DNA of 64,000 nucleotides from a virus. The notes below the pieces were generated by a model. That model saw only the letters and a list, made by a program, of their open reading frames with translations, had not been told where the DNA came from and searched no databases. Below, piece after piece: positions 9,289 to 17,970 of this stretch (its first letter is position 1; the number at the start of each line of letters is the position of its first letter). The position numbers and the translations under genes were made by a program. The DNA is taken from positions 49,003 to 113,002 of IMG/VR virus record IMGVR_UViG_3300042542_005394. One strand, 5' to 3'.

Positions 9289-9643
9289 CTTGTCTCCATT
9301 TAATTTTCTGCTTGGGCCTTTGTAATCTGCTCATACCTTTTGGAAGTTCTTTAGTAGAAGCGGGTTCTTTATATTCATTATGTTTTTTGCCCAAGTGAGC
9401 CTTGTGGTCTTCGCTCATCTTATCTCTATTCCTATTTGCCAGATCTCCAATAGTTTTTAACTCGCTGTCGCTTTTCTTTATTGATGTATTTAAAGTAAGT
9501 AGATCCTCAACATAAAGTCTTGATACTTTTTTATCTTTATTACAAGATGGACAAATCTTTTTAGATTTATCATATTGCTGTAAAGATAGATAAAGCTCGA
9601 ATTTTTCTTTACATCCGTCGCAAAAAAATGAATATGTTGGCAT
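9281..9643 (-). CDS. FmdB-like zinc-ribbon protein
   Basis: 120 residues. N-terminus MPTYSFFCDGCKEKFE ... KKICPSCNKDKKVSRLY shows the two CxxC pairs and the PxYxFxCxxC start of the FmdB/putative regulatory zinc-ribbon family; the C-terminal part is a Lys-rich tail (KGMSRLQRPKQKIKWRQ). Often small DNA- or RNA-interacting proteins; precise job unknown. Directly follows the HNH gene by 3 nt. Confidence 0.7.
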   Translation of the reverse strand: MPTYSFFCDGCKEKFELYLSLQQYDKSKKICPSCNKDKKVSRLYVEDLLTLNTSIKKSDSELKTIGDLANRNRDKMSEDHKAHLGKKHNEYKEPASTKELPKGMSRLQRPKQKIKWRQDG

Positions 9644-9646
9644 GTT

Positions 9647-10222
9647 TTATATATAGGAATCAGGCAAATAAATTTTCCATTCGTTCGGTATGTCTGATCT
9701 TATTCTAAGAAGAAAGTGAGATATAGGCAAGTACTTGGGGCTTTTATTTGGTATCATCGGAAGATTTCTAATAGGCATATTAGCCTGTTTAGGTGTTCTA
9801 TTTCCTTTTTTACGATTACATTCTACGCAAGCTGTTACTATATTTGTCCAATTCGTTGGTGATCCATTCTTATTTTTCCATAATGATTTTGGAATAACAT
9901 GATCATAGGTTAATTTAGCTATTTCTTTAGTTTCTCCACAATACTGACAGCTATAATTATCTCTTATAAAAATATTTTTTCTAGAGAAATTAACTTTAGC
10001 ATTATTCACTCTAAAATATTTAGATGTTCTTATCACTGCTGGTATTGGAAATTTTTTGTTATTAGTACCATTAATATAATCATTTTTGTAGAAGTCTATA
10101 ACTTCTATATGAGAATGATTGCTATCTATTAATGACCATGTTATAGCTCTTTTCCAATCAACAATAGCTAATGGCGTAAAATCAGCATTTAACACCAAGC
10201 ATTTACTGTGTCTTATTTTCAT
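9647..10222 (-). CDS. HNH endonuclease (McrA-like)
   Basis: 191 residues. An N-terminal segment KCLVLNADFTPLAIVDWKRA is characteristic of one HNH group common in bacteria and phages. The nuclease motif has zinc knuckles CQYCGE and CVECNRKK flanking TYDHVIPKS and NWTNIVTAC, giving the H, N and H positions. Overlaps phoH by 20 nt. A free-standing homing enzyme is possible, but the embedding in the operon fits a phage nuclease equally well. Confidence 0.82.
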   Translation of the reverse strand: MKIRHSKCLVLNADFTPLAIVDWKRAITWSLIDSNHSHIEVIDFYKNDYINGTNNKKFPIPAVIRTSKYFRVNNAKVNFSRKNIFIRDNYSCQYCGETKEIAKLTYDHVIPKSLWKNKNGSPTNWTNIVTACVECNRKKGNRTPKQANMPIRNLPMIPNKSPKYLPISHFLLRIRSDIPNEWKIYLPDSYI

Positions 10223-10928
10223 TTTCGAAAGAATCTAAACGATGAATAATTTTGCCGATAATTGGATTTCTAACAATATCAGATGATGTTAATTTTGCAA
10301 TACCTATACCTTCAACACCTTCAAGAACGCTCATCATATTATAAAAGCCGCCCTGCATGTGTCTATGTAAATCTGATTGGCTGGTATCTCCTGTTACAAC
10401 CATCTTGCTATTCATGCCAATTCGAGTCAATAACATTTTAAGTTGATCATAGGAAGCATTTTGACATTCGTCAGCAACAATAAAGCAATTATGAAAGTTT
10501 CGCCCTCTCATTAAGCCCAATGGTACAATCTCTATTTTGTTATTGATTTTCAGATTAGCATATTGTGCTGCTGGAATAAAATAATTTATTTCATCTAGTA
10601 AGGGCAGTAGATATGGATGAAGTTTTTCTTCAGCACTTCCGGGTAAGTATCCTAATTTTTCTCCAGATTCTACTACTGGCCTTGTAATAATAATCTTTTT
10701 AACTTTTTCATCTAATAAATACTCTAGAGCTAAACCTACGGCTATATGACTTTTGCCGCTACCAGCTACTCCTTGACAGAAAGTTATAACGTTTTCTGCT
10801 ACGGTTCTGATGTATTCCTTTTGATTATCTGTTCTTGGTTTTAGTCTGTTTCTATAAGCATCTGGCATCCTGATTTCGTTTGTTGCGTCTATAACTTTAC
10901 TTTTCTTCTTATTGGGTTTTTTTCTCAA
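10203..10928 (-). CDS. phoH: PhoH-like ATPase
   Basis: 241 residues. Walker A FCQGVAGSGKSHIAVGLA (about 49-66), then KIIITRPVVESGEKLGYLPG, Walker B FIVADECQNAS and VVTGDTSQSD are diagnostic of the PhoH family (predicted RNA/DNA-dependent ATPase/helicase common in phages). Starts at TTG 10928 because the frame has no earlier start and AAAGGG precedes it. A GGTGTAT-type promoter element lies 47 nt upstream. Confidence 0.9.
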   Translation of the reverse strand: MRKKPNKKKSKVIDATNEIRMPDAYRNRLKPRTDNQKEYIRTVAENVITFCQGVAGSGKSHIAVGLALEYLLDEKVKKIIITRPVVESGEKLGYLPGSAEEKLHPYLLPLLDEINYFIPAAQYANLKINNKIEIVPLGLMRGRNFHNCFIVADECQNASYDQLKMLLTRIGMNSKMVVTGDTSQSDLHRHMQGGFYNMMSVLEGVEGIGIAKLTSSDIVRNPIIGKIIHRLDSFENENKTQ

Positions 10929-11001
10929 GTTAGGCCCTTTATTAATAGAATTAGTAAAACCAATGCATATTAAAATACACCGTTAATAAAGGCTATTTAT
11001 A
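10929..11001 (-). promoter_or_regulatory. Intergenic regulatory gap before phoH with GGTGTAT promoter element
   Basis: 73 nt without a gene. On the minus strand it contains GGTGTATTTTAATATG (element at 10975-10981), one member of the recurring late-type promoter family. A 10-bp inverted repeat CCTTTATTAA / TTAATAAAGG (10936-10945 and 10983-10992) brackets it with a 37-nt spacer; it could be an operator or a weak hairpin. No U-tract, so not an obvious terminator. Confidence 0.55.
10975..10981 (-). promoter_or_regulatory. GGTGTAT late-type promoter element (phoH)
   Basis: Minus-strand ACGGTGTATTTTAATATGC, 47 nt before the phoH TTG start. Confidence 0.5.
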
Positions 11002-11370
11002 TTATTTTAACACAAAATTCTCTAGATTTGGAGCTTTCCATCCCTCTGGTTTTAGCACCTTGCCGTCCTCTCTTTTCTTTACTTTTCCTGTTACAGAATC
11101 AATCTTGTCAAAATTGGTACGCATTACCTCATCCCAACCAGCTTCTCCATTTGCTCCCATACTATTGATAGCTCCCACAGTAACTACTATTATATCTATT
11201 AGAGCATCTAGAATTTCAACTCTGTCATTAGCGTCTATAGCCTCTTGTAATTCTTGAGTTTCTTCCTTGATCAAAGTATGATACATATTTAACTGCTTTT
11301 CATTAAACTCACATACTGTCTGATCACAAGCCACCATAAACTTAGTCTGGTCCTGAAATACGTTTCCCAT
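11002..11370 (-). CDS. MazG-like nucleotide pyrophosphohydrolase
   Basis: 122 residues, all-helical. LIKEETQELQEAI supplies the ExxE(12-28)ExxD-type metal motif together with EILDALIDIIVVTVGA; the tail GKVKKREDGKVLKPEGW is typical of phage MazG-like/phosphoribosyl-ATP pyrophosphatase-like proteins. Expected to hydrolyse (d)NTPs or alarmone-related nucleotides and so tune pools; neighbours are the ribonucleotide reductase genes, which fits. Confidence 0.8.
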   Translation of the reverse strand: MGNVFQDQTKFMVACDQTVCEFNEKQLNMYHTLIKEETQELQEAIDANDRVEILDALIDIIVVTVGAINSMGANGEAGWDEVMRTNFDKIDSVTGKVKKREDGKVLKPEGWKAPNLENFVLK

Positions 11371-11397
11371 AATTTACTTTTGTCCTTTCATGATTGA

Positions 11398-13047
11398 TTA
11401 TGATTCACAACTACTACACGTTAAAATACTTCTAGCTAATTCCTGAGCAGGATTGCTCGATCTCTGATAATAAAATGTCTTAATTCCATTTTCCCATCCA
11501 AAAATCAATAACTCGCTCACTTCTTTAGCCGGACAGTTTGGAGGTATCATTAAGTTAAGAGATACTGCCTGATCTATATATTTCTGACGTTGTATATTTT
11601 GAATAACAATTTCTTTCTGACTTATTTCGCCAAAAGTCTTAAAGATATTTTTTTCTTCTTGTGTGAGAAAATCTAAATGCTGAACACTACCACCCCTAAC
11701 AAGAATATCTTTCCATACTTCTTCTGTGTCTTGATTTTTGTCCTTTAGGAGTTTTTTAAGGTATGGATTTTTGTATGTGAAACTACCTTTAGCCAGTTTC
11801 TTCACAAAGTAGTTACTATTTAAAGGTTCGATGGATGGACTCACTTGCCCTAAAATAAAACTACTGCTCGTAGTGGGCGCCACAGCGACTGTGGTGACGT
11901 TTCTACGTCCATAGCCCTTGAGCAATTCTGGCTCTCCATACCTATGAGCTAATTCTACAGAAGCCTTGTCTGCCTTAGATTTTATTGTTTTCCATACGTC
12001 TACATTTAAAGCTTTTGCTCCCATAGACTCAAAAGGAACCATCTTAGACTGTAATAATGAATGCCAGCCAAGAACCCCCATACCTAATGCTCTTTGGTTT
12101 TTAGCAAAATTATGAGAAGACTCCATAAATTGACTATTAGCAGTTTTTCTAATGAACTCCTCATTGACTGCATCAAGAAAATATACTAAAGTTTCTATTG
12201 CGTCTGTTTCCTTGATCTCGTCCCAATGCAATAAATTAAGACTAGACAATACACAAACAAAACTATTATCCTCATCAGAAAATAGTGTAATTTCTGAGCA
12301 TAGATTTGATGACTTAATTTTTAGTCTTTTGTCTTTATATGGCTGAGGAGCAACATTGTTAACATTATCGCTAAACATAATATATGGATAGCCTGTCTGA
12401 AATCTCTTTTGAATTATTTTTGCCCAAATTTTTCTTTTTTCTTTGTCTCCATTAACCATATCTTTCATCCACTCATCACCTATGGTAACACCAATACTCA
12501 TATTTTGAATGGGATGACCCTCACTGCGTATTTGTAGAAACTCTTCTATATCAGGATGTTCTACAGGAAGATATGCAGCAAACGAACCTCTACGAGCAGA
12601 GCCTTGGGACACAACCTCAGCAACCTTGTCAAATAACTCCATAAAATGCACAGGACCACTACTTTCTCCACCAACACTTATCTTAGCTCCTCTAGCTCTA
12701 AGATCTCCAAAATAACCACTGGTGCCTCCACCTAATTTGCTCATCATACCAACTTCTGCTACTTTATTCAATATGCCATCCATAGTATCTGGAATATAAG
12801 AATTAAAGCAGGAAACTGGAAGCCCTCTATCGTTGCCAAAATTAGTCCACACTGGGGTTGCTAGACTATAGAAACCTCTACTCATATAGTCTTCGAATTT
12901 GTCAGCAAATCCTTCTGTGTTTAGGATAGCTTGAGCCGTTTCGGCAATTTGTCTAACTCTAGTTTCCGGAGTTATTCCTTCTTTAAGATATCCTCTTTCC
13001 AAGAAAATGCGACTATGAGAGTTAAGCCAGTAATATTTTTTATTCAT
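11398..13047 (-). CDS. nrdA: Ribonucleoside-diphosphate reductase, large subunit (class I)
   Basis: 549 residues, clearly shorter than cellular NrdA (about 700-760), because the N-terminal ATP-cone is absent: the protein starts in the helical domain. Catalytic elements are all present: C80 in PVSCFNSY, the thiyl-radical segment SNLCSEI (N, C, E), its partner Cys in FVCVLSSLNL, the radical-transfer Tyr pair in TFYYQRSS, and the C-terminal CSSC redox tail. Reduces NDPs to dNDPs with the adjacent NrdB. Loss of the ATP-cone implies loss of dATP feedback inhibition, as in several phage enzymes (inference). Confidence 0.93.
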   Translation of the reverse strand: MNKKYYWLNSHSRIFLERGYLKEGITPETRVRQIAETAQAILNTEGFADKFEDYMSRGFYSLATPVWTNFGNDRGLPVSCFNSYIPDTMDGILNKVAEVGMMSKLGGGTSGYFGDLRARGAKISVGGESSGPVHFMELFDKVAEVVSQGSARRGSFAAYLPVEHPDIEEFLQIRSEGHPIQNMSIGVTIGDEWMKDMVNGDKEKRKIWAKIIQKRFQTGYPYIMFSDNVNNVAPQPYKDKRLKIKSSNLCSEITLFSDEDNSFVCVLSSLNLLHWDEIKETDAIETLVYFLDAVNEEFIRKTANSQFMESSHNFAKNQRALGMGVLGWHSLLQSKMVPFESMGAKALNVDVWKTIKSKADKASVELAHRYGEPELLKGYGRRNVTTVAVAPTTSSSFILGQVSPSIEPLNSNYFVKKLAKGSFTYKNPYLKKLLKDKNQDTEEVWKDILVRGGSVQHLDFLTQEEKNIFKTFGEISQKEIVIQNIQRQKYIDQAVSLNLMIPPNCPAKEVSELLIFGWENGIKTFYYQRSSNPAQELARSILTCSSCES

Positions 13048-13072
13048 TGTTATTTCTATTATAATCCTTCAA

Positions 13073-14044
13073 CTAAAATAAATCATTAGCATCGAAACTT
13101 TGAGAATGTTTAGCATACTCCACAGGACGACTATGGAAAAAATCTGTCATGTTATTACCTAATATTTGTTCATCAAACCAAGATGTTTTTGAGATTATTT
13201 CCTTGTCAGCTTCAAAAATAGCATCGTACCCTATTTGTTTTAAAGACTCATTCATCCTATTCTTTATGAATTCTTTGAGGAGATCAGAGCTAAGTTTCTC
13301 ATGGTCGTATCCATTTACTATCCACTCTATAATTTGACACTCATACTTGATGGCATCTTTGGCTTCGTGTTCTATTTTAGCTTTCAGTTCCTCATCAAAC
13401 AGCTCAGGATGTTCGCTTTTGATCGTGTTTATAATTTTAATACCAATCATAGCATGAAGGTTTTCTTCTCTGCTGGTATATTCTACTTGTTTGTTAGTAT
13501 CTTTCAACAAGTTTTTATATCTGCCAAAAAAGCTAATAGTATAAAACTGAGAGAACAAAGCAATGTTTTCTACAAACAAAGTAAAAAGAATTAGTGAGTA
13601 AATAAATTGTTTTTTGTTGTTATCATGAAATTTATGTAGATGTTTGCGTAGATAATTTACTCTGCCCTTAATGATATCTAATTTGAGAATATCATCGAAA
13701 GCATCATCTATGCCTAAGACTTCTAGCAGTCTCTCATAGGCATCTCCATGAATGACTTCCACATTAGCCATTACATAACCCATATCATTAATACTTGGGT
13801 GAGGCAGATTATCTCCCAATTTGGCCCAAAACTTTTTGACACTAATTTCTAGTTGGCCTATTGTTGATAATGCTCTTATAACTATCTCTCGTTCTTGATC
13901 GGTCAAATTAACTTTAAAATCTTGAGTATCGCTACTAAAATTAAACTCTTTATCTGTCCAGAACCCGTTGTGCATGGCCGTTATGAATTCTTGTGTCCAA
14001 GGATAATTGTCTGGTTTGCGAGATATTTGTTCTTCAAAAATCAT
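13073..14044 (-). CDS. nrdB: Ribonucleoside-diphosphate reductase, small subunit (class I)
   Basis: 323 residues. Di-iron ligands are recognisable: a first acidic ligand in QLEISVKKFW, ExxH in NVEVIHGDAY with the radical Tyr four residues after the His, E in ENIALFSQFY, and ExxH in REENLHAM. The C-terminus (SFDANDLF) is the usual acidic/aromatic tail that docks to NrdA. Presence of the Tyr points to a tyrosyl-radical class Ia/b enzyme. A GGTGTAT promoter element lies 42 nt upstream, so nrdB-nrdA form a unit with their own start. Confidence 0.93.
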   Translation of the reverse strand: MIFEEQISRKPDNYPWTQEFITAMHNGFWTDKEFNFSSDTQDFKVNLTDQEREIVIRALSTIGQLEISVKKFWAKLGDNLPHPSINDMGYVMANVEVIHGDAYERLLEVLGIDDAFDDILKLDIIKGRVNYLRKHLHKFHDNNKKQFIYSLILFTLFVENIALFSQFYTISFFGRYKNLLKDTNKQVEYTSREENLHAMIGIKIINTIKSEHPELFDEELKAKIEHEAKDAIKYECQIIEWIVNGYDHEKLSSDLLKEFIKNRMNESLKQIGYDAIFEADKEIISKTSWFDEQILGNNMTDFFHSRPVEYAKHSQSFDANDLF

Positions 14045-14147
14045 ATAAGCACCTTTTGTGGTCGGATTATGGGAATACGTTCCATATACACCGCGACCGT
14101 ATTCAGTATACTAGAGTTTCTGGTGTTCTGGGGAAGGTCGAAATTTT
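14045..14147 (-). promoter_or_regulatory. nrdB upstream region with GGTGTAT promoter element
   Basis: 103-nt gap. On the minus strand CGGTGTATATGG (element at 14086-14092) stands 42 nt before the nrdB ATG. Next to it is an imperfect dyad GGAACGTATTCC and, farther upstream, AGTATACT. Dyads beside a promoter suggest a binding site for a regulator, but neither matches an NrdR box by eye. Confidence 0.5.
14086..14092 (-). promoter_or_regulatory. GGTGTAT late-type promoter element (nrdB)
   Basis: Minus-strand CGCGGTGTATATGGAACG, 42 nt before the nrdB ATG. Confidence 0.5.
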
Positions 14148-14945
14148 TTATTTGATTGTGTGTGGAGTTGGAACTCTTTTATCAAAGACCTGATTGTACC
14201 AAAAATGGTATTGATATTTATTACCGTCTCCAACATCAAATAAACATACCGATTGATCAATGCTAGAAACTAATCCTGGCCACATTTCTAAACTCAGTAG
14301 GTGATTGTGCGGCTTATACCAATCATCTTGGAATAGTATATCTGCATCGAACCAAAAAAAGGTACCAGAATAGTGAAAACAACTATTGAAATAGCAGTCT
14401 TTGTCTGTTCTTAAACAACCAATAAAATTATATAATTTAGATTCTATTTTGGGTTTGACAAGATCAAAAAATAAATCAATATTATATTTCCATAATGTAT
14501 TTACCCAACAAGTTACGGCATAATCTTTTTCTGGATGAGAACATCCTTTCCCATGACCAAAAAATACAAAATTCTGTTCTTCATCATTTTTTAATAGGCT
14601 TCGTAATAGCGGAGCAGATTTATCAAAAAAGTGTGACGATTCTTTGGTGGTTGATGAGTTAATACATGGTATGATTATGGTTCTCGGATCATATAATTCA
14701 TCTACAATCTTCTGAAACATAATATTATTATGGAACTCATTATTTGGGCTAGATACTGTTATTATTTTATAACCATTGAAAATATATAAATTTTGTTTTA
14801 ATTTGGCTATGGCATAATGTATTTTTTCATGATTCACACAATGAAGATGAAATATAAAATGATAATTTATATTATTTTGACTATTATCTAACGTTGCAAA
14901 ACTAGTATTTTCTTTTGTATTTTTGCATAAAAATTTAAACAACAT
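14148..14945 (-). CDS. Glycosyltransferase-like protein of the sugar island
   Basis: 265 residues from the ATG at 14945 (overlaps the previous stop by 10 nt; a TTG at 14960 is an alternative). The segment CFHYSGTFFWFDADILF and the later W-P-rich C-terminal part resemble uncharacterised glycosyltransferase-like proteins with an H-x-S-G-(N/T)-F-(W/F)-W motif. No clear DxD. Context (GT2 gene directly upstream) supports a glycan role; specific activity unknown. Confidence 0.55.
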   Translation of the reverse strand: MLFKFLCKNTKENTSFATLDNSQNNINYHFIFHLHCVNHEKIHYAIAKLKQNLYIFNGYKIITVSSPNNEFHNNIMFQKIVDELYDPRTIIIPCINSSTTKESSHFFDKSAPLLRSLLKNDEEQNFVFFGHGKGCSHPEKDYAVTCWVNTLWKYNIDLFFDLVKPKIESKLYNFIGCLRTDKDCYFNSCFHYSGTFFWFDADILFQDDWYKPHNHLLSLEMWPGLVSSIDQSVCLFDVGDGNKYQYHFWYNQVFDKRVPTPHTIK

Positions 14946-16068
14946 GACTTCTACACTCAATTAAATTTTTAACCATAATTGTGTAGATATCTAACTTAAA
15001 AGTTCCTGTTTGATTGTTATTTTTTATCATGGTTGGTAACCTAGCTAATAACCCAAAATTATTTTCATTAATTTTATTAGCGTCACATAGTATAAGCACG
15101 CTATCATTTGTTAAAATATTATCTATATTTTCAAAAAAATGTATTTTATTCCGTAAGTTAATTTTTGTATTTTTTTGTTCTTCTTTTAAGTAGTCAACAT
15201 ATAAATTAGACAAATTTTTATGTATATAAATATTATTACACCATGGTTCTATTAGCTCTAATATCTGATCATTACAATTATTTATTGCTATTGATGTCGA
15301 GTATTTAGGTCCTTTGAGTGTTGATCCCCATTTTCTAATAAAATTTCTATTTGACCGATATTCTATTTCTGAAGAAGTATTCATAAATTCATCAGAAAAT
15401 CTTGATGTTTTACTAACAAAATGGTAAGACAAAGCGTCTTTTGATGTAATAAGTTTTAAATTATTTGCTTCTAATCTCCATATTAAGTCAATATCTTCAG
15501 CAAACATTGGGTAAAAAAGAGTATCAAATCCTCCCACTTTTTCAAATGTCTCTTTACTTAAGGCCATAAAAAATGAACACCCTGCTTCTACTTGATCGAG
15601 ATATTCATGTTGATAACTTTCACAAAACTCATAGAACTTATTTGTGTCGATATTACCAACATTGTCACCGAAATTATTTAATACCTTACCAACTGAGGTA
15701 TTATTAAAAATTGGTGGCTCAACAACAGTATAAGAAACGACAGAATTATCATTAAGATGCTTATGTATATTTTCTAGAAATTTTGGACCTACAATCATAT
15801 CATTGTGTAAAAAAACAACGTACTTATTAGTAGATAATGATACTGCTTTATTATATGTTGTTGCTAAGCTGGCGTTTTCATGACTATAGTAAATTTTAAC
15901 ATTACTATCTTTGGTAGCTATTTGTTTTAACCATTTATGTGTATAGTCAGTACTACCATATGATACTAAACATATTTCTGTATCTGGATACAGCTTTCTG
16001 AAAGTTTGGTAAAAATATTTAGTATATTCTAGATTATTTTTAAGACCGACTATTGTTGAAATATTCAT
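14935..16068 (-). CDS. Family 2 glycosyltransferase
   Basis: 377 residues. GT-A fold: MNISTIVGLKNNLEYTKYF start, VSYGSTDYTHKWLKQ, nucleotide-sugar region ENASLATTYNKAV, metal site VVFLHNDM (D90), and FAEDIDLIWRLEANN, the ED acceptor/catalytic motif. The C-terminal ~110 residues are an additional non-GT2 region. First minus-strand gene after the divergent operon; a possible sigma70 promoter lies at 16112-16139. Confidence 0.85.
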   Translation of the reverse strand: MNISTIVGLKNNLEYTKYFYQTFRKLYPDTEICLVSYGSTDYTHKWLKQIATKDSNVKIYYSHENASLATTYNKAVSLSTNKYVVFLHNDMIVGPKFLENIHKHLNDNSVVSYTVVEPPIFNNTSVGKVLNNFGDNVGNIDTNKFYEFCESYQHEYLDQVEAGCSFFMALSKETFEKVGGFDTLFYPMFAEDIDLIWRLEANNLKLITSKDALSYHFVSKTSRFSDEFMNTSSEIEYRSNRNFIRKWGSTLKGPKYSTSIAINNCNDQILELIEPWCNNIYIHKNLSNLYVDYLKEEQKNTKINLRNKIHFFENIDNILTNDSVLILCDANKINENNFGLLARLPTMIKNNNQTGTFKLDIYTIMVKNLIECRSHVV

Positions 16069-16111
16069 TTTATTATTAGGTTTTTAACTAGATAGTTCAT
16101 TGACTTTTTTT

Positions 16112-16139
16112 ATTATAGAGAAGCATCCAAGTAAAACAA
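16112..16139 (-). promoter_or_regulatory. Possible sigma70-like promoter for the GT2 operon
   Basis: On the minus strand TTGTTT (16134-16139), 16-bp spacer, TATAAT (16112-16117), about 45 nt before the GT2 ATG at 16068. The -10 is perfect, the -35 weak. It lies in the divergent gap between minus-strand and plus-strand glycan genes. Confidence 0.45.
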
Positions 16140-16153
16140 GAATAGGAATATTT

Positions 16154-16528
16154 ATGGATTTTATACAAAAAAAATGGGGATATGAAATTTGGATAGAGAA
16201 TAATAGCTTGTATTGCGGCAAGCATTTACATGTGGTTCCAAATCGCTGGTGTTCAGTACATTATCATAAGAATAAAAAAGAAACTTTTTATGTTATTAGT
16301 GGCACATTAAAGCTACAATACTCTACTTCACTAGATAAAGAAGAATGGAAAACAAATCCCGAAGAACACTTAGTAAAAAGCATCATTTTAGAAAAGGGTC
16401 AATCCTTTACTATTAATCCCATGACAGCGCACAGATTTACTGCTCAATCACATTATCCTTGTGATTTTATAGAGATATCAACATTTCATGAGGATTCTGA
16501 TTCTTATAGAATAATAGAAGCTATATGA
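16154..16528 (+). CDS. Cupin-domain protein, mannose-6-phosphate isomerase/sugar-isomerase-like
   Basis: 124 residues from the ATG at 16154 with AGGA 7 nt upstream. Starts KKWGYEIWIENN as in type II phosphomannose isomerase C-terminal/cupin sugar enzymes. Metal motif VHYHKNKKETFYVISG (HxH...E) with a later His in TAHRFTA and the tail ISTFHEDSDSYR. Could be an isomerase or epimerase acting on a phosphosugar feeding the kinase two genes downstream. First gene of the only forward operon. Confidence 0.72.
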   Translation: MDFIQKKWGYEIWIENNSLYCGKHLHVVPNRWCSVHYHKNKKETFYVISGTLKLQYSTSLDKEEWKTNPEEHLVKSIILEKGQSFTINPMTAHRFTAQSHYPCDFIEISTFHEDSDSYRIIEAI

Positions 16529-16821
16529 TATACTATGTAGATATTGATAATACAATCTGTTTGACAGAAAATAGTGACTATGACAACAGTAGTCCATTAT
16601 ATGATAGAATCAGAGCAATAAACAACCTATATGACCAAGGACATACAATAGTTTATTGGACAGCGAGAGGGTCTAAAAGTAATAGAGATTGGTCTGAATT
16701 AACTAAAAATCAGTTGGACTTTTGGGGATGCAGAAGACATAATATATTATTTAATAAACCTCATTATGATCTGTATATAGATGATAAATCAATAAATTCA
16801 GAAAGTTTTTTCAATGAATAA
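16525..16821 (+). CDS. HAD-family phosphatase (small, sugar-phosphate type)
   Basis: 98 residues, compact HAD without cap: DIDNT (6-10, nucleophile Asp and acid Asp), WTARG (Thr of motif II), and YDLYIDDKS (acidic motif IV). Similar short HADs occur in capsule/LPS gene clusters. In context it may play the GmhB-type role, removing a phosphate from a heptose- or hexose-bisphosphate between kinase and nucleotidyltransferase steps; this is inference. Overlaps both neighbours (ATGA-type). Confidence 0.75.
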   Translation: MIYYVDIDNTICLTENSDYDNSSPLYDRIRAINNLYDQGHTIVYWTARGSKSNRDWSELTKNQLDFWGCRRHNILFNKPHYDLYIDDKSINSESFFNE

Positions 16822-17572
16822 AATTGCTGTGATAGGAGAATCTTGTATAGATGAATATGTTTATGGGATATGCGATAGGGTTTGCCCGGAAGCTGCCGCT
16901 CTGTGTTTCAAAACCAGTGAGGAAAAAAGATCTAATATGGGCATGGCACATAATGTATATAACAATATATTAGCAATGAATACGGATTTGGATGTTACTC
17001 TAATAACAAATAATACTACTATCATTAAAAGAAGATTTATAGACTATAGATATAATACTATAGTATTTAGAGAAGATATCAATGATTCATGTGAGCCTAT
17101 CGATATTAAACAATATGATTTTGACTCATATGATGTTATAGTATTCTCTGACTATTGTAAAGGATTTTTATCTGAAACAAGTATTATTGACATATGTAAA
17201 AAAATTAAAAAATCCTGCTATGTGTTTATAGATACAAAAAAAAAGATTAAAGATTTTATTAGATATGTAAGTTTTTTGAAGATTAATAGCACAGAATTAA
17301 AGCAGAATATTGTTGACATCGAAGATATTAGTAAATATTGTCGGGTAATTGTAACCAAAGGAGAGAATGGAGCTACTCTTTATGAGGGTAGTGTCGTTAA
17401 AAACTATCCAACAAAAAAAATAGAAGTAAGAGATGTTTGTGGAGCAGGGGATACTTTTATGGCTGGTCTGGTGGTTAAGTTCTTGGAAAACAAAGATATT
17501 GATGAAAGTATCAATTATGCTAATTTGTGTTCTTCCGTAGTGGTAGAAAAATTTGGGGTAACCACACCATGA
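16814..17572 (+). CDS. PfkB-type sugar kinase, HldE N-domain-like
   Basis: 252 residues. VIGESCIDEYVYG start, NMGMAHNVYNN (GGAANV-like), VFSDYCKGFL (112-119; SDYGKG in heptose kinases), KINSTEL, VTKGENGATL and the catalytic GAGDTF (210-215) match the kinase half of HldE/RfaE. About 50-60 residues shorter than that domain, mainly between the NV motif and SDYCKG. Phosphorylates a sugar phosphate in ADP-heptose-type synthesis by homology; substrate here unknown. Its stop overlaps the nucleotidyltransferase start. Confidence 0.8.
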   Translation: MNKIAVIGESCIDEYVYGICDRVCPEAAALCFKTSEEKRSNMGMAHNVYNNILAMNTDLDVTLITNNTTIIKRRFIDYRYNTIVFREDINDSCEPIDIKQYDFDSYDVIVFSDYCKGFLSETSIIDICKKIKKSCYVFIDTKKKIKDFIRYVSFLKINSTELKQNIVDIEDISKYCRVIVTKGENGATLYEGSVVKNYPTKKIEVRDVCGAGDTFMAGLVVKFLENKDIDESINYANLCSSVVVEKFGVTTP

Positions 17573-17970
17573 AAAATATATGGGTCAATGGATGTTTTGA
17601 TATTTTACATGTAGGGCATATTAGACTTTTAAAATATGCTAAGTCTTTAGGAGATAGATTGATAGTTGGTATCGACAGCGATGCTAGAGTCAGTGAGATG
17701 AAGGGTCTAAATAGACCCATTAATTCTCATATATATAGAAAAGAAATGCTTTTGAGTATTAAGTGGGTAGATAATGTTGTGGTTTTTGATTCTGAAATAT
17801 CTCTGATAAAAGCTATTAAAAATCATAGTATATCAGTTATGGTAGTTGGAGATGACTATGTAAATAAAAAAGTAATAGGGTCAGAATATGTAGAATCATT
17901 AATTTATTTTTCAAGGATACCTAATATTTCTACAACAATATTATTAAACAATAATATTACTTCTGATTGA
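17569..17970 (+). CDS. Cytidylyltransferase-fold nucleotidyltransferase, HldE C-domain-like
   Basis: 133 residues. NGCFDILHVGHIRLL holds the HxGH signature (14-17); GDRLIVGIDSDARVSEMKG, PINSHIYRKEMLLSI and VVGDDYVNK follow as in RfaE C-terminal/ADP-heptose synthase and glycerol-3-phosphate cytidylyltransferase. The ATG at 17569 overlaps the kinase stop (ATGA), so the bifunctional bacterial enzyme is represented as two coupled genes. Ends convergently, overlapping the tail of the GT9 gene by 27 nt. Activated sugar product is inferred. Confidence 0.82.
   Translation: MKNIWVNGCFDILHVGHIRLLKYAKSLGDRLIVGIDSDARVSEMKGLNRPINSHIYRKEMLLSIKWVDNVVVFDSEISLIKAIKNHSISVMVVGDDYVNKKVIGSEYVESLIYFSRIPNISTTILLNNNITSD

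Noticed and set aside
10936-10992. Inverted repeat CCTTTATTAA / TTAATAAAGG before phoH
   Set aside because: AT-rich with a 37-nt spacer and no T-tract; not a terminator. Noted as possible operator only.
14073-14084. NrdR box at the nrdB promoter
   Set aside because: GGAACGTATTCC is palindromic but does not match the NrdR consensus ACACWATATWTNGTGT; not called.
16814-17970. HldE gene broken by a frameshift
   Set aside because: The nucleotidyltransferase has its own ATG overlapping the kinase stop (ATGA), and both domains are intact; two coupled genes fit better than a frameshift.
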